64,000 nt of DNA from Oscillatoriaceae cyanobacterium Prado104 (GTDB lineage: Bacteria > Cyanobacteriota > Cyanobacteriia > Cyanobacteriales > Microcoleaceae): positions 28,950 through 92,949 of the forward strand of contig JALOON010000038.1 of assembly GCA_025454405.1 (NCBI GenBank), written 5' to 3'. Shown one piece after another: positions 55,146 through 64,000 of the stretch (positions are counted from its first letter, which is position 1; each line of letters begins with the position of its first letter). The position numbers were made by a program, and so were the translations under genes. The notes below the pieces were generated by a model. The model worked only from the letters and a program-made list of their open reading frames with translations, made no database searches and had not been told where the DNA came from.

Positions 55146-56954
55146 ATGGCACAAGCACAAATTCCACTTACCCAACCCCAAAATCAAGGTACTCCCCCTC
55201 ACTCCCCGCACCCGACGGCGTGGAAATGGTACGACTACTTCACCTTCAACGTTGACCACAAGGTAATCGGCATCCAATACCTGGTATTAGCTTTTATCTT
55301 TTACTTAATCGGCGGTTTGATGGCGATGGCGATGCGGGCAGAACTTTACACTCCCGATCCCGATGTCCTCGATCCCAACTTGTACAACGCTTTCCTGACC
55401 AACCACGGGACGATCATGATCTTCCTGTGGATCGTGCCCGCCGCGATCGGGGGTTTTGGTAACTTTTTGGTGCCGCTGATGGTGGGTGCTAGAGATATGG
55501 CATTTCCCAAACTCAACGCAGCCGCCTTTTGGGTGAACCCTCCCGCCGGACTGTTAATTTTGGGCAGTTTCTATTTCGGAGGAGCCCAAGCTGGCTGGAC
55601 TTCCTACCCGCCCCTGAGTATAATTACTGCTCCGATCGCCCAGTCGATGTGGATCGGGGCGATCGTCCTCGTGGGAACTTCCTCAATTTTGGGTTCGGTG
55701 AACTTTGTCGTCACCATCCTCAAGATGAAAATTCCCAGCATGAAATGGGATCAGGTACCTTTGTTCTGTTGGGCGATTATGGCGACATCGGTGCTGGCAC
55801 TTTTGTCAACCCCCGTGTTAGCTGCGGGATTGGTGCTGCTGCTGTTTGACATCAACTTCGGCACTTCCTTCTTCAAGCCGGATGCAGGCGGTAATGTAAT
55901 TATCTACCAACACTTATTCTGGTTCTATTCCCACCCGGCAGTTTACCTAATGATTCTGCCAATCTTCGGCATCATGTCCGAAGTGATTCCGGTTCACGCC
56001 CGCAAACCAATTTTCGGATACAAAGCGATCGCCTATTCGAGTTTGGCAATCTGCTTTGTCGGACTGTTCGTCTGGGTGCACCACATGTTCACCAGCGGCA
56101 CTCCTCCCTGGATGCGGATGTTTTTCACTATCTCCACCCTGATCGTTGCCGTGCCTACCGGCGTTAAGATTTTCGGTTGGGTGGCTACTCTGTGGGGCGG
56201 CAAAATCCGCTTTACCAGTGCCATGCTATTTGCGATCGGCTTGCTGGCAATGTTTGTCTTGGGCGGACTCAGCGGCGTTACTTTGGGAACAGCCCCCTTT
56301 GACGTTCACGTACACGACAGCTACTACGTAGTAGCACACTTCCACTACGTTTTATTCGGCGGCTCGGTATTCGGCTTGTATGCCGGTATGTACCACTGGT
56401 TCCCCAAAATGACCGGGCGGATGTACAACGAAACCTGGGGTCGGATTCACTTTGTCCTGACGTTTATCGGCACCAATTTGACCTTTTTGCCCATGCACGA
56501 ATTGGGCTTGCAAGGAATGCCCCGCCGGATTGCCATGTACGACCCGCAGTTTGAGTCCCTCAACAAGCTTTGCACCTACGGTTCGATCTTGCTGGGACTG
56601 TCTGTGATTCCGTTCTTCATCAATATGATTTGGAGTTGGATGTACGGACCAAAAGCTGGCGATAACCCTTGGAACGGTCTAACTTTGGAATGGACAACGG
56701 CTTCGCCGCCCGCGATCGAAAATTGGGAAGTATTGCCAGTTTTGACCCACGGTCCCTACGAATACGGCACCAAAAAATCTCTCGCCATTAGAGAACGTTT
56801 GGGAATGACGGCACAGACGGGTGCAAAAACAGGCGTTCCTGTCGCCGAGGCTAAATCTTCGACCTTTTTTAGCAGTTCCACCTCTGTTGGCGAGCCGGCA
56901 GATGTGACTCAGCCTACTGAAAATGAGGAAGGCTCGGGTAATAATGGCAACTAA
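55146..56954 (+). CDS. ctaD: Cytochrome c oxidase subunit I
   Basis: A 602-residue haem-copper oxidase core subunit with 12 helices. Haem a ligand His is in LTNHGTIMIF, and the CuB/cross-linked His-Tyr region is HLFWFYSHPAVYLMILP. The CuB His pair is in WVHHMF, and the haem a3 and a ligands are in VVAHFHYVLFGG. The K- and D-channel segments look standard for an aa3-type A-family oxidase. The start MAQAQIPLT is preferred; an upstream ATG would add 39 residues derived from the intercistronic hairpin region. Confidence 0.95.
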   Translation: MAQAQIPLTQPQNQGTPPHSPHPTAWKWYDYFTFNVDHKVIGIQYLVLAFIFYLIGGLMAMAMRAELYTPDPDVLDPNLYNAFLTNHGTIMIFLWIVPAAIGGFGNFLVPLMVGARDMAFPKLNAAAFWVNPPAGLLILGSFYFGGAQAGWTSYPPLSIITAPIAQSMWIGAIVLVGTSSILGSVNFVVTILKMKIPSMKWDQVPLFCWAIMATSVLALLSTPVLAAGLVLLLFDINFGTSFFKPDAGGNVIIYQHLFWFYSHPAVYLMILPIFGIMSEVIPVHARKPIFGYKAIAYSSLAICFVGLFVWVHHMFTSGTPPWMRMFFTISTLIVAVPTGVKIFGWVATLWGGKIRFTSAMLFAIGLLAMFVLGGLSGVTLGTAPFDVHVHDSYYVVAHFHYVLFGGSVFGLYAGMYHWFPKMTGRMYNETWGRIHFVLTFIGTNLTFLPMHELGLQGMPRRIAMYDPQFESLNKLCTYGSILLGLSVIPFFINMIWSWMYGPKAGDNPWNGLTLEWTTASPPAIENWEVLPVLTHGPYEYGTKKSLAIRERLGMTAQTGAKTGVPVAEAKSSTFFSSSTSVGEPADVTQPTENEEGSGNNGN

Positions 56955-56979
56955 TTAGTTGGGGACTCGCGCATCAATA

Positions 56980-57420
56980 CCAAAGAAACCGGGGTTTTCA
57001 GCGAAATTAAAGGCACAAGTCCGATATTTTCCTCAAAAACCCGGTTTCGGAGCGAGTCCTGCGGTTATAGTGGGTCATCAGTCATTAGCCAGACACTAGG
57101 GCGTGTTTTCAAGCTGCTCTATCAGATCTCGATCCCCCTAAATCCCCCTTAAAAAGGGGGACTTTAAGAAGCTTTCTCCTCCTTAAAAGGGGGACTTTAA
57201 GAAGCTTTCTCCCCCTTAAAAGGGGGACTTTAAGAAGTTTTTTCCCCCTTAAAAAGGGGGCTTTGAGAAGCTTTTCCCCCTTTTAAGGGGAACTTTGAAA
57301 AGCTTTCTTCTCCCTAAAAATGGGGGCTTTGAAAAGCTTTCTCCCCCTTAAAGAAAGGGCTTTGAGAATCTTTCTCCCCCCTTTTTAAGGGGGGCCGGGG
57401 GGGATCGAAGATGCAAGAAA
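56980..57420. repeat. AAACCGGGG hairpin and CCCCCTTAAAAGGGGG tandem array
   Basis: The 560-base gap between ctaD and ctaE holds an AAACCGGGGTTTT...AAAACCCGGTTT pair (56985-57047). After it comes a GCGTGTTTTCAAGCTGCTC-type leader, and then about seven units of CCCCCTTAAAAAGGGGGACTT followed by TAAGAAGCTTTCT. Unit length is roughly 33-36 bases with variation. The leader is shared with the arms around the IS4 remnant. Confidence 0.85.
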
Positions 57421-57514
57421 ACAAGTCCTAAGACCAAAAACTAACGGCTGATGGCTCATAACGAATCAATAGTCACGCTTTGACTGACCACCAGCATTTT
57501 TTAACGGGTAATTT

Positions 57515-58153
57515 ATGCAAGGTTCAACAATTGACGCATCAGATACTGTGCTCAACTCGTCTGTCCCGCCTGCGGTGACAGCGACTGCTGCACACAACGA
57601 AGAACATCAGGATTTGCGGGTTTTCGGGCTGCTGACGTTCTTAATTTCTGAATCCCTGATGTTTGGGGGATTTTTTGCTACCTATTTGCTGCTGCGGGGC
57701 GGTGCTGAAGCTTGGCCTCCTGAAGGGACGGAGGTAGAACTGCTGGTGCCTGCAATTAACACGATTATTCTGGTTTCCAGCAGCTTTGTCATCCACATGG
57801 GCGATACTGCAGTCAAAAAGAATGATGTCAAAGGGATGCGGCTTTGGTATGCCGTGACTGCTTTGATGGGGGCAATTTTCTTGGGGGGTCAAGTCTACGA
57901 GTACCTGAGTCTCGGATACGGTTTGACAACCAATACTTTTTCTAACTGTTTCTACTTGCTGACAGGATTCCACGGTTTGCACGTTTTCGTGGGCTTGTTG
58001 CTGATTTTGGGCGTGCTGTGGCGGAGTCGCCGTCAGGGCCACTATTCTAATACCAAGCACACCGGTATAGAAATGGCAGAAATTTACTGGCACTTCGTAG
58101 ACATCATCTGGATTATTTTGTTCTCGCTGATCTACATTCTCACGCTGTTTTAA
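57515..58153 (+). CDS. ctaE: Cytochrome c oxidase subunit III
   Basis: A 212-residue membrane protein of the haem-copper oxidase subunit III family with five helices. LLTFLISESLMFGGFFATYL, the conserved Glu-bearing helix and the end HFVDIIWIILFSLIYIL are characteristic. The shorter length relative to mitochondrial subunit III is normal in bacteria. It belongs functionally to ctaCD but is separated from ctaD by 560 bases of repeats. A terminator follows 20 bases after its stop. Confidence 0.93.
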   Translation: MQGSTIDASDTVLNSSVPPAVTATAAHNEEHQDLRVFGLLTFLISESLMFGGFFATYLLLRGGAEAWPPEGTEVELLVPAINTIILVSSSFVIHMGDTAVKKNDVKGMRLWYAVTALMGAIFLGGQVYEYLSLGYGLTTNTFSNCFYLLTGFHGLHVFVGLLLILGVLWRSRRQGHYSNTKHTGIEMAEIYWHFVDIIWIILFSLIYILTLF

Positions 58154-58172
58154 GTTAGTCGCTATCTCGGCA

Positions 58173-58200
58173 TAAAAACCCCAAATAGGGGTTTTTTTTA
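58173..58200 (+). terminator. Rho-independent terminator after ctaE
   Basis: AAAAACCCC-AAAT-AGGGGTTTTTTT followed by further T-rich sequence; an ideal short stem-loop. The A-run on the left makes it potentially bidirectional, but cobM (convergent) ends about 140 bases away. Confidence 0.9.
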
Positions 58201-58336
58201 TTTTTATTACAGCCCACATTCCGCACCCTCAACTGGCACGCACAGGACTGGGTGGCTCCACTCATTCGATCGGACACTCTCGAACCAATAACTAATAACA
58301 ATCGCGAGCGGTGATGCTCGCACTAATGACTGCTGA

Positions 58337-59176
58337 CTACTGACGAAACAACCGATCGTACTCGGGATTGTAAAGGCGCGATCGCCCTTTTACTTCCTTT
58401 CCCAATGCCGGACTAATTACATACATTGTCGTTCTAATTAACTTATTTTCGCGAGTAACAACTGCCATTTTGTCAAGGGGAACTACCAAAATCTTTTCAT
58501 CCGGCCAGCCCAACCGATAGCAAATTGCCACGGGCAAATCGGGGGGATAATATGCCATCAATTTAGCTTGCGCTCGATCGATGTGGCGAGCGCTCAAATA
58601 CAAACACAAACTCGCTTGATGGGCGGCCAAAAGGGCTAATTCTTCCCGTTCGGGAACCTGCGTCCGGCCACTAATTCTCGTCAGGATAATTGTTTGCACT
58701 AATTCCGGTACTGTCAGTTCAATTTTGAGTTTCGCGGCTGCCAATTGAAAAGCGCTGATTCCCGGTACTACCTCAAACGCAATTCCCGCTTCCGCTAAAG
58801 CCTGCATTTGTTCGCTGACAGCGCCGTAGAGACAAGGATCGCCGGAATGCAGGCGGACGACAGACAAGCCCGATCGCGCCCGTTCCACCATCAAAGGTAC
58901 GATCTCTTCGAGAGACTTGTCCGCAGTTTGGATAATTTCTGCATCCGCCCGCGCGCCCAGCAACACCTGTTCGGGAATTAGCGAATCGGCAAACAAGATG
59001 ACATCGGCCTTAGCAATTAATTTTTGAGCCTTAACAGTCAACAAATCCGGGTCTCCAGGGCCCGCACCCACAATATATACTGTCGCGATCGGAGCTTCAG
59101 CATCAAGGGATTGGTGATTGACGCGCTCGGTAAATTCGGGGTTTCCAGACTGTTTTTGGTTGGGTGTCAAACTCAT
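58337..59176 (-). CDS. cobM: Precorrin-4 C11-methyltransferase
   Basis: A 279-residue SAM-dependent tetrapyrrole methylase of the cobalamin pathway. VYIVGAGPGDPDLLTVKAQK is the family's N-terminal motif. VVRLHSGDPCLYGAVSEQM and the region GIAFEVVPGISAFQLAAA are the CobM/CbiF signatures. It methylates C-11 of precorrin-4 or the cobalt analogue. No other cob genes are adjacent, as is usual in cyanobacteria, where the pathway is dispersed. Confidence 0.93.
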   Translation of the reverse strand: MSLTPNQKQSGNPEFTERVNHQSLDAEAPIATVYIVGAGPGDPDLLTVKAQKLIAKADVILFADSLIPEQVLLGARADAEIIQTADKSLEEIVPLMVERARSGLSVVRLHSGDPCLYGAVSEQMQALAEAGIAFEVVPGISAFQLAAAKLKIELTVPELVQTIILTRISGRTQVPEREELALLAAHQASLCLYLSARHIDRAQAKLMAYYPPDLPVAICYRLGWPDEKILVVPLDKMAVVTRENKLIRTTMYVISPALGKEVKGRSRLYNPEYDRLFRQ

Positions 59177-59263
59177 CGCTCAAAAATTGACTAAATTTAC
59201 CGGCCGTTCCGGATGTTCTTGTTGTGCTTAGTAGTAAGGATTGGTAGATGCACCCTGGTTTAA

Positions 59264-59310
59264 GCCCTAGAGTTCGATTCTTATCGATATTTCTAGGGTT
59301 TTTTATTTTT
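59264..59310 (+). terminator. Terminator-like hairpin with T-run and no upstream gene
   Basis: CCCTAGA (59265-59271) and TCTAGGG (59292-59298) form a stem followed by TTTTTTATTTTT on the plus strand. The nearest plus-strand gene upstream is ctaE, which already has a terminator. It may end a small unannotated RNA transcribed from about 59180-59260, or be a leftover. Confidence 0.5.
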
Positions 59311-59501
59311 GGATGTTGGAGGGGGAGATTGAGTTGCCTCGAAGCAGGCTGGTGCGATTTACCGCATCTTTAAGCATCTAGAGTCCCCGCCTGTATGGAT
59401 TTTGGATTTGAGATTTGAGATTTGAGATTGCAGATGGGAGATTTTTGACTTGAGAATTTGGATTTTGGATCGTTTGCTGTCAACTGTCAACTGTCAACTG
59501 T

Positions 59502-60398
59502 TTACTTGGAATCTTCAGGCGAATTTCGATCGGTATTTTCCCGAGTCCCGTTAGCAGGAACCACATCGGGCAAAGGTCGATCGAGCGCATAAAGCCAAGC
59601 CAACCCAGCCAATCCCAAAACAATCCCAGTCAAGCTTACCACCTGCGCCGTCCGCAGCGGTCCGAACATCAAACTATCAGTTCGCAGCCCTTCAATCCAA
59701 ACTCTACCGCAACTGTATGCGGTGATGTAAACTAAAAACAAAGCACCGATTTTCAAGCGAATTTTACCCTGCAAATCGCGAAAAAACAAAGTCAGCAGCA
59801 ACCCAAATACTGCCAAATTCCACAGGGATTCGTAGAGAAATGTGGGGTGAAAATATTCAAAATTGGCGTATTCCGGCGGGCGGTTGTTGGGAGGGATATA
59901 TAATTTCCAAGGTAAATCTGTAGGGCCGCCGAAAGCTTCGGAATTAAAGAAATTTCCCCAGCGCCCGATCGCCTGACCTAAAATTGCTGAAGGCGCTACT
60001 AAATCGGCTAATTGCCAAAAAGAAACTCGCTGGATTTTAGCAAAAATTAAAGCAGCGATAACCCCGCCCAAAATGGCCCCGTGAATGGCAATTCCACCTT
60101 TCCAAATCGCAATCAAATCTTCCGGGCGATCGACATATTGCCGCCACTCAAAAGCCACGTAATAAATCCGGGCGCAAGGAATAGCACCCACTACCAACCA
60201 AATTGCTAAGTCCCCCAATAATTCCGGGTTGACGCGGCGTTTTTCGGCTAAGTATTGGGAAAGACTGACCCCAATCAAGACAGCAGAAGCAATCAACAGC
60301 CCGTACCAACGGACAGCTACGGGGCCCAATTGAAAAATAATCGGGCCGGGGGAGGTAAATTGAAACCCTAAGGGCTGCGCGAGAATATTTAGCACCAT
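59502..60398 (-). CDS. lgt: Prolipoprotein diacylglyceryl transferase
   Basis: A 298-residue membrane enzyme that transfers diacylglycerol from phosphatidylglycerol to the lipobox cysteine of prelipoproteins. Seven hydrophobic segments are visible. The Lgt signature [19 protein letters not shown] is intact, as are the HGAILGG motif and the [10 protein letters not shown] block. Length and motifs are normal. The gene stands alone on the minus strand. Confidence 0.95.
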   Translation of the reverse strand: MVLNILAQPLGFQFTSPGPIIFQLGPVAVRWYGLLIASAVLIGVSLSQYLAEKRRVNPELLGDLAIWLVVGAIPCARIYYVAFEWRQYVDRPEDLIAIWKGGIAIHGAILGGVIAALIFAKIQRVSFWQLADLVAPSAILGQAIGRWGNFFNSEAFGGPTDLPWKLYIPPNNRPPEYANFEYFHPTFLYESLWNLAVFGLLLTLFFRDLQGKIRLKIGALFLVYITAYSCGRVWIEGLRTDSLMFGPLRTAQVVSLTGIVLGLAGLAWLYALDRPLPDVVPANGTRENTDRNSPEDSK

Positions 60399-60732
60399 GA
60401 AAGTTGCATTAATTGTGGTGTAAAGCTATTAAGTTCACATACCCTTTCGCAAAGTACAGAGTTTATTTTAGGTGGCTGCGGTCGTTTAGGCGCAATGTTT
60501 ACATAATTTTGCCAAAAATTAATTTCGGGTTCGGGAATTACGCAGAAACGGGATTTTTTGATGAAAATACTCGATCGAGTTCTTGAATCCCGACAAACAA
60601 CCTCAAGCCCCAAACCCCAAACCCCAAATCTAAGGCCTAACAGTTAGCCTCTAAAATATCGACTCTCAACCGGCAGTTGTTTTGCTCTAGAAGTTTTAAC
60701 ATAGAGAATGACCGTAAATTTTATGAAGACCC
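60399..60732. other. Divergent intergenic region between lgt and rlmN
   Basis: Promoters for both genes must lie in these 333 bases. It contains a weak CGGGATTTTTTGATGAAAA repeat remnant and a CCCCAAACCCCAAACCCC run near 60608. No gene is supported. Confidence 0.5.
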
Positions 60733-61842
60733 ATGTCTCCTACATCCGTTTCTCAAGTGCAATCTCCCGATCGATCGTCCCGCAGCGCGCATCACTCAGG
60801 CAAAACAGCCGTTGCTGTTGAGTTGGGTACAGTTAAACCATTATTGGGTGCAAGTTTAGCTGAGTTAACGGAGTGGGTGCAACAGCAGGGACAACCGGCT
60901 TATCGGGGAAAGCAGTTGTATCAGTGGATTTATGAGAAAGGAGCGCGATCGATTTCGGATATTTCTGTATTCTCGAAACAGTGGCGCGAGACGGTTGCAA
61001 ATGTTTCGATCGGGCGATCGACTATTCATTTTCGATCGGTCGCACCGGACGATACTGTTAAATATCTCTTAAAATTAGCAGACGGTCAAATTATTGAAAC
61101 TGTCGGCATTCCTACAGAAAAACGCCTGACTGTGTGCGTTTCCGCACAGGTAGGCTGCGCCATGGGCTGCGATTTTTGCGCTACGGGCAAAGGCGGTTTC
61201 AAGCGCAACTTAGCAAAACATGAAATAGTCGATCAAATATTGACAGTGCAACAAGATTTCGGCCGCCGAGTCAGCAACATTGTCTTTATGGGAATGGGCG
61301 AACCTTTGTTGAATGCAGATAACGTTGTAGAGGCTGTGAAATGTTTGAATCAAGATGTGGGAATCGGACAGCGAAATATCACGATTTCTACAGTGGGAAT
61401 TCGCGATCGCATCCGCCAACTAGCCGAACACCAACTGCAAGTTACTCTCGCTGTCAGCCTCCACGCTTCCAATCAAAGATTGCGCGAACAATTAATTCCC
61501 AGCGCCCGCCCTTATCCTTTGGATGAGTTAATCGCCGAATGCCGGGAATATGTGAAATTAACCGGACGCAGGTTGAGTTTTGAATACATACTTTTAGCAG
61601 GTGTCAACGATTTACCGGAACACGCTGCGGAATTAGCGAACCATCTGCGCGGCTTTCAGTGCCACGTCAATTTAATTCCTTACAATCCGATTCAAGAAGC
61701 AGATTACAAACGACCGAACCCGCAGCGAATTAAGGCGTTTGTCGATGTTTTAGAAAAGAAGAAAATTGCAGTTAGCGTGCGGTATTCTCGCGGCTTGGAA
61801 GCGGATGCAGCCTGCGGGCAATTGCGCGCATCTAAGGCTTAA
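60733..61842 (+). CDS. rlmN: 23S rRNA (adenine2503-C2)-methyltransferase / tRNA m2A37 methyltransferase
   Basis: A 369-residue radical-SAM methyltransferase. The cluster motif is [18 protein letters not shown], the SAM-binding GMGEPL follows, and the catalytic C-terminal Cys lies in [11 protein letters not shown] second catalytic Cys in the N-terminal half ([10 protein letters not shown]) is present. The N-terminal 28 residues before [13 protein letters not shown] are low-complexity; the ATG at 60733 is the first available. Confidence 0.95.
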   Translation: MSPTSVSQVQSPDRSSRSAHHSGKTAVAVELGTVKPLLGASLAELTEWVQQQGQPAYRGKQLYQWIYEKGARSISDISVFSKQWRETVANVSIGRSTIHFRSVAPDDTVKYLLKLADGQIIETVGIPTEKRLTVCVSAQVGCAMGCDFCATGKGGFKRNLAKHEIVDQILTVQQDFGRRVSNIVFMGMGEPLLNADNVVEAVKCLNQDVGIGQRNITISTVGIRDRIRQLAEHQLQVTLAVSLHASNQRLREQLIPSARPYPLDELIAECREYVKLTGRRLSFEYILLAGVNDLPEHAAELANHLRGFQCHVNLIPYNPIQEADYKRPNPQRIKAFVDVLEKKKIAVSVRYSRGLEADAACGQLRASKA

Positions 61843-62022
61843 AGTTGGGCTGTTAGGGAAGTAGCAAGGTAGTAGTTAGAGAGCGTTAAATAACCAACTC
61901 AAAACATAAAAAATCCCACGGTAGCAATGTCATTAGTTGGTGCGAGAAACAAATATAAAACCTCTTGCCACGGTCTAAAAATTACCACCTTATTCTTCCT
62001 TCTTCCTGCTTCCTTCTTCCTT

Positions 62023-63063
62023 TTAACCACTACCAAGTCCTAGGATTAATTGTCGCATATTTTCTCGCAAAGCTGGTACAAAATACCCTCCTTCCTGCAC
62101 AAATAATGTTGGCAGTTGTAGCGATCGAATCATTCTACCAATTTCATAGTAAGAGGTAGACTCGAGCCTAAAACAACCTAGCGGATCTTCTTTAAACGTA
62201 TCGAATCCCGTTGCGACGATCGCAGCCCCTGCACCAAAATCTAATATTTCATTCCCAGCAGCATTGAGGGCCTCTAAATAAGCTACCTCCTGAGTTTCAG
62301 CGGGCAGAGGTAAGTTAATATTAAATCCTTCGCCTTGCTCCACTCCTGTTTCTTCTTTAAATCCTGAATAGAAGGGATAAAAGTTACTTGGATCGCCATG
62401 AATTGATACCGTCAGGACATCATCGCGCTGGTAGAAAATCTGTTGCGCGCCATTCCCATGATGCATGTCGATATCGAGAATTGCTACCCGATGAAACTGC
62501 TGGCGGAGCAACTGAGCGGCAATTGCTGCATTGTTCAAAAAGCACATGCCCATAGCCATATCTTGGCAAGCATGGTGACCGCTCGGCCTGCATAGAGCAT
62601 AAGCAGCTAATTCTCCATTTTTTAATGCAGATGCTGCTTCAATTACCGCAGATACACTACCCAAAGCATTGCGCCATGTATGTTCTCCTATTGGCGCAGC
62701 AGCATCGCCGATATACCAACCAGCTAACGCAACTGGGTGTTCGTTAAATCGAGTAATGTGTCGGTTCGGAGAGATATTAGGTAATATTTCAGCACTCGAA
62801 TTCTGCATCTTTGACCAGTTCGCCCAGGCATTTTGGAGATAGTCAACGTATTTAGCATCATGGATTGATAAAATCAATTCACGACAACTAGAGTTCTGAT
62901 AATTCAGTAATGCAGCAGTCTCGATCGAACAACCTGCATCAACTAAGCCCGAGCAGATTTCCTGTCCTCTTTGCAAAACATCGTAATGCTCTACAAAGCT
63001 ACCTTGATGGAGCATTTTTAATGGTCCGCTGGCTGCAAAATATGGGCTGATAATAGCTCTCAT
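62023..63063 (-). CDS. Histone deacetylase family protein
   Basis: A 346-residue zinc-dependent deacetylase-like protein. The metal and catalytic residues are visible: RPSGHHA, FLNNAAIAAQ, VAILDIDMHHGNGAQQIFY, the VSIHGDPSNFYPF segment and ATGFDTFKEDPLG. Bacterial members act on acetylpolyamines or other acetylated small molecules. The start is set at MRAIISPYF, where family homology begins; 13 upstream residues are possible. A TTCCTTC tract and a TTTTAACC sequence follow the 3' end. Confidence 0.9.
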   Translation of the reverse strand: MRAIISPYFAASGPLKMLHQGSFVEHYDVLQRGQEICSGLVDAGCSIETAALLNYQNSSCRELILSIHDAKYVDYLQNAWANWSKMQNSSAEILPNISPNRHITRFNEHPVALAGWYIGDAAAPIGEHTWRNALGSVSAVIEAASALKNGELAAYALCRPSGHHACQDMAMGMCFLNNAAIAAQLLRQQFHRVAILDIDMHHGNGAQQIFYQRDDVLTVSIHGDPSNFYPFYSGFKEETGVEQGEGFNINLPLPAETQEVAYLEALNAAGNEILDFGAGAAIVATGFDTFKEDPLGCFRLESTSYYEIGRMIRSLQLPTLFVQEGGYFVPALRENMRQLILGLGSG

Positions 63064-63102
63064 AAAACTCTCATTGCTTTGATGGTGTGAATTCGATCGC
63101 AC

Positions 63103-63735
63103 TTTTCAAATGGTCGATCGACATCATCAAATAAAAAACTTACCAAGTCAATTCATAAAATTCATAATTTAAAATCATAAAAATCATATTTGTAAAAAAA
63201 TGATTTATATCAAATTCTGGTCGATCGTCCCCTCGATTGTCTCTCCCTCTCTCTGTACCCTCTGCGTACTCTGCGGTTAATTATAAATGCGGTGCATAAC
63301 GCAGATCTAGGATCGTATTATGTTTGGGTCGATCGAATCCGATCGTAGGGACTTAGGCTGTGCTTTTCCTCGTGTCAACTTAAGACTAAAACCTTTGAGA
63401 AATCTCGCTTTTACTTAAGTCTAGATCCCCCTAAATCCCCCTTAAAAAGGGGGACTTTAAGAGCGATTCCAGTCCCTCCTTAAGAAGGGGGAACTGTGAG
63501 AGCGATTCCAGTCCCTCCTTAAGAAGGGAGAACTGTGAGAGCGATTCCAGTCCCTCCTTAAGAAGGGGGAACTGTGAGAGCGATTCCAGTCCCTCCTTAA
63601 GAAGGGGGGACTGTGAGAGCGATTCCGGTCCCCTCCTTAAAAAGGGGGACTTTGAGAGCGATTCCGGTCCCCCCCTTCTTAAGGGGGGCTAGGGGGGATC
63701 GGATTTAATGGTTAAACAGTTGAAAATTTTGCTAC
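63103..63735. repeat. Intergenic region with a CCTCCTTAAGAAGGGGGA tandem array
   Basis: After an AT-rich stretch and a CTCTGCGTACTCTGCGG repeat, about six units of roughly 39-40 bases run from 63420 to 63705. Each has GAGCGATTCCAGTCCCTCCTT and AAGAAGGGGGAACTGTGA. The first and last units have perfect CCCCCTT...AAGGGGG stems. No gene is supported. Confidence 0.85.
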
Positions 63736-64000
63736 CTAACCCAGCACAAAATCCGAGAGACTGATCGAACTATTCACCCCACTCAGTGTTGCCAAAATTC
63801 GATCGTTTGATGCCAATTTTAACAGCGTCAATTCAGCAGTTGAACTAATTGCTAATTGCTCGAAACTCAAACCATCACTTAGCACAATTTTATCGACACC
63901 CACCTCAAAATCAAGGATTGTATCCGAACCGCGATCGGGAGTTAACAAAAATCGATCGCTCCCGCTACCTCCTGTCAGAAAATCATCGCCGTTTTCGCCG
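63736..64000 (-). CDS. RTX/haemolysin-type calcium-binding protein, C-terminal part
   Basis: The frame is open to the window edge, so the gene starts outside; about 87 C-terminal residues are seen. They include GENGDDFLTGGSGSDRFLL, which is an RTX nonapeptide repeat (GGxGxDxUx), followed by DTILDFEVGVDKIVL. The latter is a common C-terminal beta-roll cap in cyanobacterial secreted Ca-binding proteins. The product is likely exported by a type I system. The stop lies 30 bases after the repeat array. Confidence 0.85.
   Translation of the reverse strand, partial: GENGDDFLTGGSGSDRFLLTPDRGSDTILDFEVGVDKIVLSDGLSFEQLAISSTAELTLLKLASNDRILATLSGVNSSISLSDFVLG

Noticed and set aside
57130..57400. CRISPR array
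   Set aside because: Same reason: contiguous hairpin units with only small variation between them.
63420..63705. CRISPR array
   Set aside because: The repeat units are contiguous, with no unique spacers, and the hairpin belongs to a dispersed intergenic family; no cas genes are nearby.

Overview
The window comes from a filamentous cyanobacterium, most likely of the Microcoleus/Oscillatoria/Phormidium group. The octamer GCGATCGC (HIP1) and its core CGATCG are dense throughout. The gene content is cyanobacterial: a PucC-like chlorophyll/MFS carrier, Ycf35- and Ycf46-like proteins, AAA/WD40 and CHAT proteins, CtaCDE oxidase and CobM. Intergenic regions are full of short repeat families seen many times here (AAACCCGGTTT hairpins, CCCCTTAAAAAGGGG arrays, TTCCTTC heptamers). 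HIP1 also occurs inside the nitrate-reductase genes, so that region looks resident rather than a contaminant.

Layout. 0-8 kb: the 3' end of a CHAT protein, a DUF433/DUF5615 toxin-antitoxin-like pair, a methyltransferase, an Rpn-type nuclease, an aldo/keto reductase, a PucC-like carrier and an inositol-monophosphatase-family gene bracketed by heptamer microsatellites. 8-15 kb: an ABC ATPase with two tandem paralogous permeases, a UbiH-type hydroxylase and an HTH protein. 15-18 kb: a decay zone with tRNA-Leu(GAG), an interrupted accC, a tnpB remnant and an AAA+ remnant. 18-23 kb: Wza/Wzc-type polysaccharide export genes and a lipase. 23-25.4 kb: the ycf35/ycf46 neighbourhood. 25.8-30.8 kb: two translationally coupled AAA-like proteins, one with 14 WD40 repeats. 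30.9-34.7 kb: two small CxPPGxC peptides and a triplicated secreted-protein family, followed by a decayed IS4-type element to about 36 kb.

The main item lies at 36.2-51 kb: a complete respiratory (membrane-bound, NarG-type) nitrate reductase locus, which is very unusual for a cyanobacterium. A Crp/Fnr regulator is divergent from a carboxymuconolactone-decarboxylase-like gene, a membrane-anchored diheme cytochrome c (NarC-like), narG, narH, narJ, narI, a NarK-type nitrate/nitrite carrier, an NrtP-type nitrate permease and moaA for molybdenum cofactor. The intergenic region between regulator and operon holds a perfect 16-bp palindrome with an FNR/DNR half-site. A truncated-haemoglobin remnant lies after the transporters, and a weaker NorB-like remnant lies before the operon. 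All inspected cofactor ligands (NarG FS0 and Mo-Asp, NarH clusters, four NarI haem histidines) are present, so the enzyme should be functional if expressed. Further on are a CopD-like membrane protein, a YwiC-like protein (a family known from the Bacillus subtilis nar locus) flanked by inverted repeats, and the aa3-type oxidase operon ctaCDE. Together the 36-58 kb stretch is a respiratory block with both nitrate and oxygen as possible electron acceptors.

58-64 kb is ordinary: cobM, lgt, rlmN, a histone-deacetylase-family gene, a repeat array and the 3' end of an RTX-type calcium-binding protein that runs off the window.
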